Source: Crocosphaera watsonii WH 8501
Lineage (GTDB): Bacteria; Cyanobacteriota; Cyanobacteriia; Cyanobacteriales; Microcystaceae
Reading direction: 5' to 3'
Length of the DNA: 38,714 nt
Assembly: GCF_000167195.1 (NCBI RefSeq)
Contig: NZ_AADV02000016.1
Location: forward strand, 1-38,714
Positions 18,784-26,826 of this stretch are shown piece by piece (the stretch's first letter is position 1; every line of letters begins with the position of its first letter). The translations under genes were made by a program, and so were the position numbers. A model generated the notes under the pieces. That model was not told the origin of the DNA, ran no database searches, and saw only the letters and a program-made list of their open reading frames with translations.

Positions 18784-19491
18784 ATGGAAGATATAAAAAA
18801 CTATCGTAACCAATCTCCAGATCTCCGGGAGAGTCTAGAAAAAGCACCCTTTTTTAGTGAGTTGCCAGAAGAAAGTTTAGAATTGGTGATGAGTCATGCG
18901 GTACTCCGTAGTCATCCAGCCAATCGTGTAATTCTTCTAGAAAATGATTGGGGAGGCTCCGTATATTTTATCCTAGACGGATGGGTAAAAATTCGCACCC
19001 ACAATGTTGATGGCAAAGAAGTAACCCTCAATATTGTGGGCAAAAGAGAAGTTATCGGTGAAATGGCGGCCTTAGAAGAAGCTCCTCGCTCAACCGATGC
19101 AATCACCCTAACTCCTACCACTATCAGTAGCATTCCTGCACAAGATTTTGTTAATCTACTTAACAGTGATCCCCTTGCTGGTGTTCGACTAGCCCAAGTT
19201 ATGTCTAAGCGTTTGCGCCAACTCAACCGACGATTAAGGTTAAGGGAAGCGGATAGTCTTTCACGGGTAGCTGATACCTTCTTATTCTTGGCTGAGGGAC
19301 AGGGAAAAGAAACTACTCAAGGCGTAGAAATTCCTAATCTACCTCATCGAGAATTAAGTAGTATTAGTGGGTTAGCCAGAGAAACAGTGACAAGATCCCT
19401 GACTAAATTAGAAAAAAAACGTCTAATCAAACGAGAAGATGACATCTTCTGTATCTTCTCTTTGGACTCTCTAGAACAAATTATTTCGTAA
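18784..19491 (+). CDS. Crp/Fnr-family transcriptional regulator
   Basis: 235 residues from the ATG at 18784 (a TTG 24 codons upstream is possible but poorly supported). Cyclic-nucleotide-binding-like beta-roll at about 20-135, with VYFILDGWVKIRT and GEMAALEEAPRSTDAITL; the latter stands where Crp proteins have the phosphate-binding cassette, with Arg and Ser/Thr retained, so cyclic nucleotide binding is possible. A dimerisation helix (SKRLRQLNRRLRLREA) follows and a C-terminal HTH (LSSISGLARETVTRSLTKL, about 195-213). No Fnr-type cysteine cluster. Four bases separate it from the downstream DUF2232 gene, so the two are almost certainly co-transcribed. Target genes unknown. Confidence 0.88.
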   Translation: MEDIKNYRNQSPDLRESLEKAPFFSELPEESLELVMSHAVLRSHPANRVILLENDWGGSVYFILDGWVKIRTHNVDGKEVTLNIVGKREVIGEMAALEEAPRSTDAITLTPTTISSIPAQDFVNLLNSDPLAGVRLAQVMSKRLRQLNRRLRLREADSLSRVADTFLFLAEGQGKETTQGVEIPNLPHRELSSISGLARETVTRSLTKLEKKRLIKREDDIFCIFSLDSLEQIIS

Positions 19492-19495
19492 CAAA

Positions 19496-20218
19496 ATGGA
19501 TGATTCCAACTGGGTAGATGAAGGGGATGAGTTAATCAATCAACGTCAACCTACCCCTTCCACAACCCCTACCCCTCCGTTGAACCCAAAATCAGCTAAG
19601 ATTCTTCAAACTTTGGCTATGGTGGAAACTGCCTTTTTAGCCAGTGCAGGGAGTTTAATTTGGTTGATTTACTATTATTTTCCCATTGGCCCTCTTATAA
19701 GGATATTTTTTCCCATTCCTATTGCTTTACTCTATCTAAGGAGGGGAAAGCGTGCTGCTTGGATGGGGGCTTTAGTATCAGGATTATTGTTAACAGTATT
19801 AATGGGCCCCACTCGTAGCATTGTCTTTTTGATTCCCTATGGACTGATGGGGGTTCAGTTGGGGGCATTTTGGCGTAGAAATCTTCCTTGGGAGTTTTCT
19901 ATGATTACAGGAGCTTTATTGGGAACATTTGGCTTCTTTTTCCGCTTCTGGTTATTCTCCATTCTCTTGGGAGAAGATTTATGGCAATACATCATCAATC
20001 AGATAACAGGTTTGGCCGAATGGATATTTTTACGCTTAGGAATTTTAGCGCAACCAAGTTCTGTTTTTATCCAATCTCTAGCAATTTTTATTATTTTTTT
20101 CAACAGTATTATCTATCTATTTGCAGTCCATTTGGTGTCTTTATTAGTGTTAGATAAACTAGGCAATCCTATTCCTCGTCCTCCAAAATGGGTACAGGTT
20201 ATTTTAGATTATGAATAA
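19496..20218 (+). CDS. DUF2232-like multi-span membrane protein
   Basis: 240 residues. Polar N-terminus with a Thr/Pro-rich stretch (21-31), then about six hydrophobic helices between 40 and 225; short motifs PIGPLIRIFFPIPIALLYLRRG (about 62-83) and GLMGVQLGAFWRRNLPW (about 113-129) are typical of the DUF2232/YybS-like family. Function unknown; homologues are widespread in cyanobacteria. It follows the Crp/Fnr gene by four bases and ends about 110 bases before the secreted protein below. Confidence 0.82.
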   Translation: MDDSNWVDEGDELINQRQPTPSTTPTPPLNPKSAKILQTLAMVETAFLASAGSLIWLIYYYFPIGPLIRIFFPIPIALLYLRRGKRAAWMGALVSGLLLTVLMGPTRSIVFLIPYGLMGVQLGAFWRRNLPWEFSMITGALLGTFGFFFRFWLFSILLGEDLWQYIINQITGLAEWIFLRLGILAQPSSVFIQSLAIFIIFFNSIIYLFAVHLVSLLVLDKLGNPIPRPPKWVQVILDYE

Positions 20219-20330
20219 GAAGTTCGTAAGTCTTGGCTTCAGCCTTGATTATAGCTTTCTAACTCCTAAAGAACTTACAAAAGACTTACTTTCATTTTTG
20301 CAAACCTACTTAATATTCGAGGATAAAACC

Positions 20331-20999
20331 ATGATAAAAATTATCAAATATTTACTTATTTTTAGTTGTTGTTATTATCCTGGTGAACAAATTTTAGCTC
20401 AAGGAGGATTTGATCGTCCCAGTTTTTTTCGGGATGGCCAACTCTTAATGGATCAAGAAATTCAACGATTACAACGGCAATCTTCACCTAATAATGTTGA
20501 ACATCCCTCTCAACTCCTTACTATTGATACGGAACAACTTCGCTGGCAAAAACTTGTCTTTCAGGATGGAGATTTTTCCGTTTGGATACCCCAAGGATTA
20601 CAAAGTTCAGAAACAGTTATCATTAGTTTAGATAAGGAGACTTTATCCTTTGAGGTTGTAGCATCTCATCCCCAAAATTATCGCTTTGTGGCTGCTTATT
20701 CTGATAGTTTGGACTCCAATAAAATTTCAGATTCAGAACAATTACTTAATCAAGTTATAGAAGGAATCATCAAAGAAACTAATTTTACTTTACTAACAGA
20801 CGAAAATATAACTTGGCGACAATATAACGGGAAAAGGTTAACCATGAAAGATGAGGACGAATTGATTAGTTTTCGAGTTTATCTAATTGATAATAGGGTT
20901 TATGTTTTGGCAGGTGGGCAAAGTTATAATAATCAGAATATATCGTCAGTTTTTTTGATTCCTTTCGTATCCTCTGAGTATAATTCTAAGAACTATTGA
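20331..20999 (+). CDS. Hypothetical exported protein
   Basis: 222 residues from the ATG at 20331, which has a good leader (GAGGATAAAACC). A signal peptide fits residues 1-24 (IIKYLLIFSCCYYPGEQILAQ). The mature part has a polar helical start (MDQEIQRLQRQSS) and an alpha/beta body (QDGDFSVWIPQG, ETLSFEVVASHPQNYRFVAAY) that resembles small periplasmic domains seen in many cyanobacterial secreted proteins, but I do not recognise a named family. The frame is open back to 20211, overlapping the previous stop, but that ATG would hide the signal peptide. The 3' end overlaps the convergent monooxygenase gene by seven bases. Confidence 0.7.
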   Translation: MIKIIKYLLIFSCCYYPGEQILAQGGFDRPSFFRDGQLLMDQEIQRLQRQSSPNNVEHPSQLLTIDTEQLRWQKLVFQDGDFSVWIPQGLQSSETVIISLDKETLSFEVVASHPQNYRFVAAYSDSLDSNKISDSEQLLNQVIEGIIKETNFTLLTDENITWRQYNGKRLTMKDEDELISFRVYLIDNRVYVLAGGQSYNNQNISSVFLIPFVSSEYNSKNY

Positions 21000-22270
21000 G
21001 ATTGTTTAACCTTATTAATCCATCCCTGATGAAGTTGTAATATTTCTTGATAAGAAAGAGTGGTTTCTGTTACTAATTCAAATATGGGACGATAAAAGTT
21101 CTTGGGAAACCATTGATTTAATAAACGAGAAATTCTTAGACGTAAAAAATATTCAAATATTAATGATTTTTTACGAGGAAAAGTATAGTTAGAGAGTTGT
21201 TGTAAAGCCTCGGCATCTGGGACTCTTTTTTCTGTAAATGCTGGCATTACTAAATCCCAATTATCTTGATATTTATCTAATAATTCATCAATGATCATAA
21301 CATCTTCTAAAGCTGAATTACATCCTTGTCCCAAGGAAGGGGAAACAGCATGGGCTGCATCTCCTAAAATAAGAATATTGTTGCTATCATGAAATTGATT
21401 ACATTCGATGGTTGTAACTTTAGCAACGGGACGTTTCAGCAAATTTTCTACTTCTTGTAGATCAAATAATTGTCCTATTTTTCCTCCATTTTCTTGGAAA
21501 AAGTTGAGCAATTCTGAAGAATTTTTAAATTGCTCAAAAGGACTATTATCTTTATCAAAAATAATCACCCCATGAAGATTATTTTCTCCTTGAGGAACCA
21601 GTAAGATTCTGACTTTTTCGCTTAACTGAATACTATGAATTTTATCTGGTTCTAAACATAATGATTCATCCGCAGTTTTTAAAGGTAAATAAACTGATTT
21701 ATAAACATCGGGTAGCGCATTTTTTGTACATTTAAAACTAGAGAGACTCTCCAAATAGTGTCTAACTTGTGAGTTACTTCCATCTGCTCCTATCAATATG
21801 TTATATTTCTTGTTAGTTATTTGTTGATTTTCTATTTCAAAAGAAATGCTTTTTTCTTGGGAATTAATATTAATACATTTATGGTTAAAATGAATTTTTA
21901 ATTTTGATTGGTTATTTCCTTGAAACAATTCTTCTAAGAGAATATAAGAAAGAACGGAGCGATCAATAGTTAAAAGAGGTTTTTTACGGGGAATTGAGCG
22001 GGTTTTACCTTTTTGACTGTGGAGTAATGTCCCCTGACAAAAGGTTCCTTTTTGAGCGATTTTTTCTTCTAAATTCTCAATTTTTGACAATGCTTGTCTG
22101 CCTCTTGCTTGAAGGGCTAAAGGAAAAGTTCTTTGGGTATCAGGAGATGAGAGACGAGGATCTTGACGACTTTCATAAATCTCAATGTTAGTATAACCTC
22201 GACGCAAAAGATAATGGGTTAATAGTAATCCAGCAGGGCCTGCACCAATAATAGTAATAGGAGTATTCAT
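20993..22270 (-). CDS. FAD-dependent aromatic-ring-type monooxygenase
   Basis: 425 residues. Class A flavoprotein monooxygenase fold: dinucleotide motif GAGPAG (9-14) with the downstream acidic residue in EIYESR; DG motif GADGSNSQVR (161-170); second FAD motif GDAAHAVSPSLGQGCNSALED (303-323). The size and the GQGCNSALED ending resemble kynurenine 3-monooxygenase-like proteins, but the real substrate is unknown. The C-terminus (FYRPIFELVTETTLSYQEIL) has no membrane helix. ATG at 22270. Convergent with the upstream secreted-protein gene; no biosynthetic neighbours point to a pathway. Confidence 0.85.
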   Translation of the reverse strand: MNTPITIIGAGPAGLLLTHYLLRRGYTNIEIYESRQDPRLSSPDTQRTFPLALQARGRQALSKIENLEEKIAQKGTFCQGTLLHSQKGKTRSIPRKKPLLTIDRSVLSYILLEELFQGNNQSKLKIHFNHKCININSQEKSISFEIENQQITNKKYNILIGADGSNSQVRHYLESLSSFKCTKNALPDVYKSVYLPLKTADESLCLEPDKIHSIQLSEKVRILLVPQGENNLHGVIIFDKDNSPFEQFKNSSELLNFFQENGGKIGQLFDLQEVENLLKRPVAKVTTIECNQFHDSNNILILGDAAHAVSPSLGQGCNSALEDVMIIDELLDKYQDNWDLVMPAFTEKRVPDAEALQQLSNYTFPRKKSLIFEYFLRLRISRLLNQWFPKNFYRPIFELVTETTLSYQEILQLHQGWINKVKQSQ

Positions 22271-22394
22271 GCTATCAAAAATTAAGACTTTAAAATTGTC
22301 TCAAGGTAATAATCATTTCAGTTTAATATTTTAGTAGCTAAATCTCACTTAAGATGAAAATTCCATTTTTCTTAAGAACCAGTGTCCTGACTGA

Positions 22395-22556
22395 CTATTT
22401 TAGAGACTTTTTCTGTCGTCGTATTCCTTTGGTTAAATAAGCTAATACAAAAACAGTCAATCCCATCATGGAATATTGAAAATATTGAGTGGTTGCCGTT
22501 GCTGTTAGAATTAACAATAAACCTAAAAACCAGATAGGAAATTTTGCCGACATCAT
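22395..22556 (-). CDS. Small two-helix membrane protein (53 aa), hypothetical
   Basis: A short gene starting ATG-ATG at 22556 right after GTGAGGA (a good SD), coding 53 residues: two hydrophobic helices (IWFLGLLLILTATAT, about 8-22, and MMGLTVFVLAYLT, about 30-42) joined by a TQYFQYS turn, then a strongly basic end KGIRRQKKSLK. Composition, SD and positive-inside layout support a real small membrane protein. A longer open frame on the same strand (22372-22584) has none of these traits and is the shadow. Confidence 0.65.
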   Translation of the reverse strand: MMSAKFPIWFLGLLLILTATATTQYFQYSMMGLTVFVLAYLTKGIRRQKKSLK

Positions 22557-22608
22557 TCCTCACTTTTACTTTATGGGAGTACACAGAAATATTATGACAT
22601 TACTGGAA

Positions 22609-22625
22609 GGTGGGCAATGCTCACC
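22609..22625. repeat. Palindrome GGTGGGCAATGCTCACC
   Basis: Near-perfect palindrome of the GGTGGGCAATGCCCACC type often dispersed in cyanobacterial genomes; here one position breaks the symmetry. It lies in the 170-base gap between the small membrane protein and a TnpB fragment. Confidence 0.6.
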
Positions 22626-22729
22626 CTCCTTGGTTTTCACATTGTATCAATGTCCGTTCCCATAATGGGTAATGCTATAGCACTAGACAAAAAGATTATA
22701 AAAACAAAAATGAACTGGGAACATATTGA

Positions 22730-23116
22730 TTAGGTTGGCTCTGTCTGTCCGTATTTCTTGAACCGAGGAAAGCCGAACCCTCGATTACGAAAAAAGTCCC
22801 AAGCATCGTGAAGTCTTCTAACGTTAGTTTGCAAGACTTGGCTTGGGACTTTAGCTAACTCAGGATATACTTTTTTAGCTTTTGGTAATTGGTTTTGTTG
22901 CTGATGATAACTTGGGAAAGGATAACTTGCCTCCATGATATATTCTGACTCCAAACTACATCTATCTACTAGGCACTTACGACTAGAGATCCAATCCTTC
23001 AACTCACGCAAAGCATAGTTGTATGAACGGCGACAAATTTCTAGCCATTCAGACAACATTGCCTCTTGTTTATTGTCAGGATAGATCCTGTATGTGTAGT
23101 TTAGTGTTAGAGTCAT
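22730..23116 (-). pseudogene. TnpB (IS200/IS605 superfamily), N-terminal fragment
   Basis: 128 residues: LNYTYRIYPDNKQEAMLSEW and EICRRSYNYALRE are the standard TnpB N-terminal helix region, followed by QVLQTNVRRLHDAWDFFRNR and FGFPRFKKYG (WED-like region). The frame then ends TEPT-stop and no RuvC domain follows. Its last ~50 residues are nearly the same as the start of the remnant at 28209, so both derive from one TnpB family. The upstream 23117-23240 probably holds the original left end of the element. Catalytically inert. Confidence 0.85.
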
Positions 23117-23339
23117 AGATTGATTCTACCATAAGAATAACAAGATGGTAGTCTAAGTTATAACAAGAGGATGTGCTGTCGCACGTCAATATGCTGGTCA
23201 AAATTCATCCCTACCTAAAATATGGGAGCTTCTGATAGAATTTTTAGTTAGGGACTTCTTTTGACATTTTTGTTAAATTGATAGTCATTACCGAAAACTC
23301 TCAGAAGAGAAGCCAAACTCATCGGTAAAAACTCTGAAT

Positions 23340-23368
23340 TTGTCAATCTTTTACGCTATTCTTAAAAT
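23340..23368 (+). promoter_or_regulatory. Candidate sigma70-type promoter for the subtilase gene
   Basis: TTGTCA (23340-23345), 17-base spacer, TAAAAT (23363-23368), 30 bases before the ATG at 23399. Good match in sequence and spacing; no experimental support. Confidence 0.5.
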
Positions 23369-23398
23369 CATCAGTCCCAAGAAGAAAAAGTAATAGCC

Positions 23399-25156
23399 AT
23401 GAAGAAACTTTTATTCCTCTTCCTATTTATAGTAGGACTCTGGGTGGCTCTAGCCAATTTTAAAGGACTAGCAACCCAAGGCGACTATGAATCAATTATT
23501 GTTAATTTTCGTGAAGATGTTTCCACCACAACCCTCAGTGAACAAATAGAAGCGATCGCCAGTAACTATAACCAGTCTCTGAGTCTCAATAGTGTCTATG
23601 CGATCGACGAACACATTTATACTTTGACAGGAGACAAAGAACTATTAAAGAATCTCAAAAAGTCTCCTTTAAACGAATATGTAGATTATATCGAACCCAA
23701 CTACATTTATAGTGCCTTAGAAACACCCAACGACCCCGACTATAGCAAACAGTGGAACTTGCATAATATCCACGTAGAAAGGGCCTGGGAAGAAACCAAA
23801 GGTGAAGGTATCACCGTTGCGGTTATCGATAGCGGAGTCAGTCGTGTCCCGGACTTACGCCAAACGGAATTTGTTCCCGGTTATGATTTCGTCAACGATC
23901 GCAAAGATGCTAGAGACGATAACGGCCACGGAACCCACGTCGCCGGAACTATTGCCCAATCTACCAATAATAACTATGGTGTGGCCGGGGTTGCCTACCA
24001 GGCCAAAATTATGCCGTTAAAGGTTTTATCCGCACAAGGTGGGGGCAGCGTCTCTGACATTGCTGATGCCATTCGCTTCGCAGCAGATAACGAAGCGGAC
24101 ATCATTAACATGAGTTTAGGGGGTGGTGGCGAAAGTCAGGTGATGAAAGATGCCATCGACTACGCCTACAACAAAGGTGTGGTGATCATTGCTGCTGCTG
24201 GCAACAGTAACCAAAATGCTGCCTCTTATCCTGCCAGATACCCAAAAGTAATCAGTGTTTCCGCCTTAGATGCAACTGGTAAAAAAGCACCTTACTCCAA
24301 CTATGGCGCAGGGGTTGACATTTCTGCCCCAGGTGGTAGCGAAGAGGGTAAAATTCTTCAAGAAACCATCGATCCCAGTACAGGACAAGCGGTGTTTTCA
24401 GGTTTCCAAGGAACCAGTATGGCTGCCCCTCATGTGGCTGGAGTTGCTGCTTTAATCAAAGCAACCGGAGTTAAGGAACCCGAAGAAGTATTCGCAGTGT
24501 TAACCCAGTCCTCTCGCAAAGTAGAAGAGGATAAGTTTAACTATTATGGCTCCGGTCAACTAGACGCAGGAGAGGCGGTTAAACTAGCGGTTAAAGGACA
24601 AATTACCTTTCGTGACTTCTTCCGTTGGTTAAGGGATAGTGGCTACTTAAACCCCCGTTTTTGGATAGATGGTGGCATGGTTGCATTGTTACCAAAACTA
24701 TTAATGGTTTTAGGGTCTTATTTACTTGCCTTCTTGTTACGCAACTATTTCCCCTTTGCTTTCACAAGTCCTTTTAATTGGGGTTTAGTATTAGGTAGTT
24801 CTGGTTTATTTTTCCTACAAGGAATTTATGTGTTTGACCTACCTCAATGGCCGTTTCGTGTCATGGGTAGTTCTATCCCAGAATTAGCTAATTCTATCGA
24901 GGGGACAAGTTTATTAAATCCCTTTTTGGCTAGTGTATTAATACCGTTTGCCTTGGTGGCTATATTGTTAGGTCATAATAGCTGGAAATGGTTTGCTATT
25001 GGTACCAGTTTAGGGGTAGCTGCCTGTTTAACTGTTCATGCTATTATGTCTCCTGCGGTGATGGCAATGCCCTCTCTAGACGTTGCTCGAGCATTTTTAG
25101 GGGCTAATGCTTTCCTTTGTGTTGGGTTAGCTTGTTTAGCCAGTAAGAAGTCTTAG
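23399..25156 (+). CDS. Membrane-anchored S8 subtilisin-like serine peptidase
   Basis: 585 residues. Signal peptide/anchor at 1-25 (LFLFLFIVGLWVALA); a fervidolysin/inhibitor-I9-like propeptide at about 30-105; peptidase core 115-400 with the triad Asp144 (AVIDSGVS), His177 (NGHGTHVAGT) and Ser340 (FQGTSMAAPHVAG) and oxyanion Asn269 (AAAGNSN). The C-terminal ~165 residues contain about five hydrophobic helices (for example GMVALLPKLLMVLGSYLLAFLL and FLASVLIPFALVAILLG), unusual for a secreted subtilase: the protease domain would be tethered outside the cytoplasm by a polytopic tail. A promoter-like sequence precedes it, and a hairpin terminator and heptamer repeat follow. All catalytic residues are intact. 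Confidence 0.92.
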   Translation: MKKLLFLFLFIVGLWVALANFKGLATQGDYESIIVNFREDVSTTTLSEQIEAIASNYNQSLSLNSVYAIDEHIYTLTGDKELLKNLKKSPLNEYVDYIEPNYIYSALETPNDPDYSKQWNLHNIHVERAWEETKGEGITVAVIDSGVSRVPDLRQTEFVPGYDFVNDRKDARDDNGHGTHVAGTIAQSTNNNYGVAGVAYQAKIMPLKVLSAQGGGSVSDIADAIRFAADNEADIINMSLGGGGESQVMKDAIDYAYNKGVVIIAAAGNSNQNAASYPARYPKVISVSALDATGKKAPYSNYGAGVDISAPGGSEEGKILQETIDPSTGQAVFSGFQGTSMAAPHVAGVAALIKATGVKEPEEVFAVLTQSSRKVEEDKFNYYGSGQLDAGEAVKLAVKGQITFRDFFRWLRDSGYLNPRFWIDGGMVALLPKLLMVLGSYLLAFLLRNYFPFAFTSPFNWGLVLGSSGLFFLQGIYVFDLPQWPFRVMGSSIPELANSIEGTSLLNPFLASVLIPFALVAILLGHNSWKWFAIGTSLGVAACLTVHAIMSPAVMAMPSLDVARAFLGANAFLCVGLACLASKKS

Positions 25157-25173
25157 GAGTTAGGAGTTAGGAG
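25153..25173. repeat. Heptamer tandem repeat TTAGGAG x3
   Basis: Three perfect units, the first overlapping the TAG stop codon of the subtilase gene. Confidence 0.85.
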
Positions 25174-25195
25174 ACTTTTGACATAATATTTGTAG

Positions 25196-25228
25196 GGGCT
25201 TAATAATATTAAGCCCTTTCTGTTTTTT
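25196..25228 (+). terminator. Palindromic terminator after subtilase gene
   Basis: Perfect 21-base palindrome GGGCTTAATAATATTAAGCCC followed by TTTCTGTTTTTT. It has the form of a Rho-independent terminator; its core is shared with the palindrome beside tRNA-Arg at 15029. Confidence 0.7.
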
Positions 25229-25254
25229 GCCACCCAAGTATCATCAACAAGAAA

Positions 25255-26277
25255 ATGACAAATTTAAAAGGAAAAGTCGCTTTAGTAACTGGTGCAACCA
25301 GAGGTATTGGTAAAGGTATCGCCATCGGTTTAGGGGAAGCAGGGGCAACAGTTTATATTACGGGACGTACTTTAACCAATAATAGGAGTTCGGAGTTCGG
25401 AGTTCAGAGTTCGGAGTTTGGGGATATTATTAATGATAATATTTCAGGAACTTTGTTAGAAACCCAAGCAGCAGTAAATGAAGCGGGGGGCAACTGTATT
25501 GCGGTGCAAGTTGATCATGGTGATGATGAAAAAGTTAGGTTATTATTTGAACGCATTAAAAATGAACAAAATGGACAATTAGATATTTTAGTTAATAATG
25601 TTTTTTCAGGGGTAAAAGCTCTTAGCAATGCTTATGGTAAACCCTTCTGGAAACATGACCCTAGTTTGTGGGATAGTATTAATAATGTGGGGCTTCGTAG
25701 TCACTATGTTGCCAGTATTTTTGCAGCCCGTTTGATGAGTAAACATCAACAAGGACTAATTTTTACTATTTCTTCTTGGGGTGGTTTATCCTATATTTTT
25801 GGGGCAGCTTATGGAGTAGGAAAAGCAGCTTGCGATCGCTTGGCCGCAGATATGGCAGTGGAGTTAAAAGCAGATAATATTACTTCTATTTCTCTTTGGC
25901 CAGGTATTGTGGGAACGGAACAAATGTTTGAGTTTTCTCAACGGATAAATGAGCAAGATGATGATAGTAAGGCAGAAAATGCTACCTTTGAGGACTATTA
26001 TAACTGGGAAACTCCCTTATTTACGGGGAGAGTTATTGCTGCTTTAGCTGCTGATAATAATACTATGAAGTCAACAGGAAAAGTACAGATTATTGCTGAG
26101 TTAGCCAAACGATATAAGATTGTGGATGAAAAAGATAATCGTCCCGTTTCCTTACGTTCCCTGCGCTTTCTTTTACCCTCAGCTATCCCTGCTTTAAAAC
26201 AGTATGCTTCTTTGATCCCAGATATTAAAGTTCCTTGGTTTATTTTAAAATTAACCATGCTTCAATCTGCTTCATGA
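25255..26277 (+). CDS. Short-chain dehydrogenase/reductase (DHRS1-like)
   Basis: 340 residues, longer than the usual 250 because of a C-terminal extension typical of DHRS1-like members. Cofactor motif TGATRGIG (12-19), NN at 114-115, active-site Ser173/Ser174, Tyr186 and Lys190 (YGVGK). An additional hydrophilic loop at about residues 44-56 (SSEFGVQSSEFG) is encoded by a heptamer tandem repeat inserted in frame between the second strand/helix region and the SGTLLETQAAV helix; it is unlikely to belong to the ancestral protein but should sit in a surface loop. ATG at 25255. Substrate unknown. Confidence 0.88.
   Translation: MTNLKGKVALVTGATRGIGKGIAIGLGEAGATVYITGRTLTNNRSSEFGVQSSEFGDIINDNISGTLLETQAAVNEAGGNCIAVQVDHGDDEKVRLLFERIKNEQNGQLDILVNNVFSGVKALSNAYGKPFWKHDPSLWDSINNVGLRSHYVASIFAARLMSKHQQGLIFTISSWGGLSYIFGAAYGVGKAACDRLAADMAVELKADNITSISLWPGIVGTEQMFEFSQRINEQDDDSKAENATFEDYYNWETPLFTGRVIAALAADNNTMKSTGKVQIIAELAKRYKIVDEKDNRPVSLRSLRFLLPSAIPALKQYASLIPDIKVPWFILKLTMLQSAS
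25385..25419. repeat. Intragenic heptamer repeat GGAGTTC x5 (two units imperfect)
   Basis: Units GGAGTTC, GGAGTTC, GGAGTTC, AGAGTTC, GGAGTTT inside the dehydrogenase gene; the reading frame is kept. Confidence 0.9.
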
Positions 26278-26306
26278 AACCTAGACAAACCTAGACAAAC
26301 CTAGAC
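26277..26306. repeat. Ten-base tandem repeat AAACCTAGAC x3
   Basis: Three perfect copies immediately after the dehydrogenase stop, at the outer edge of a TnpB remnant. The same motif (AAACCTAGACAAAACTAGAC on the complement) forms the outer arm of the palindromic element at 37531-37658. Confidence 0.8.
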
Positions 26307-26329
26307 AGGCTTGATGTTCAATTCCTGCT

Positions 26330-26826
26330 TCAACCAAGGGAGACGGCTCCTTCTTGTCCACAGGCGTTTACCGATAAGCCATCGGCATTGTTTGTCCAAC
26401 TTTCGAGATTAATTGACGCGTTGACATCCCTGTCCATAACTTGACCACAATTTTGACAATGATATACCCTTTCAGATAACGGCATATCTTGTATATTTCC
26501 ACACACGGAACAAGTTTTTGAACTGGGAAACCACCTATCTACTATAGTGAACAAAAAGCCAAAGCATTCTTGTTTATAACTCAACAATTCTCGAAAACGA
26601 TACAACCCTAAATTAGATAAGGCATCAGATAACTTATGATTAGCCATCATGCCTTTTATGTTTAAGTCTTCTACGAGAATATGTTGATAAGTTTTAGCTA
26701 ATAATGTGGTGATTTTTTGCAGAAAATCCTCTCGAATATTGGTTATCCTCTTATGCTTTTTTCTTAGTTTCTGGTAATACTTAACCGCATTTTTTGATGG
26801 TTCTATTCCAGCACGACGGTTGCCTA
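26330..26826 (-). mobile_element. TnpB C-terminal half, cut by IS630 copy 1
   Basis: From the IS630 edge leftwards: NRRAGIEPSKNAVKYYQKLRK, LVEDLNIKGM (RuvC Glu region), FPSSKTCSVCG ... YHCQNCG (zinc ribbon) and MDRDVNASINL (last RuvC Asp). This is a different TnpB family from the remnants at 22730 and 28209. It ends at a TGA just after 26330. It is read as the tail of the chimeric open frame described separately. Confidence 0.85.

Noticed and set aside
22372-22584. 70-codon open frame on the minus strand
   Set aside because: The 53-aa frame in the same place has the SD, double ATG and membrane topology; the longer one is its shadow.
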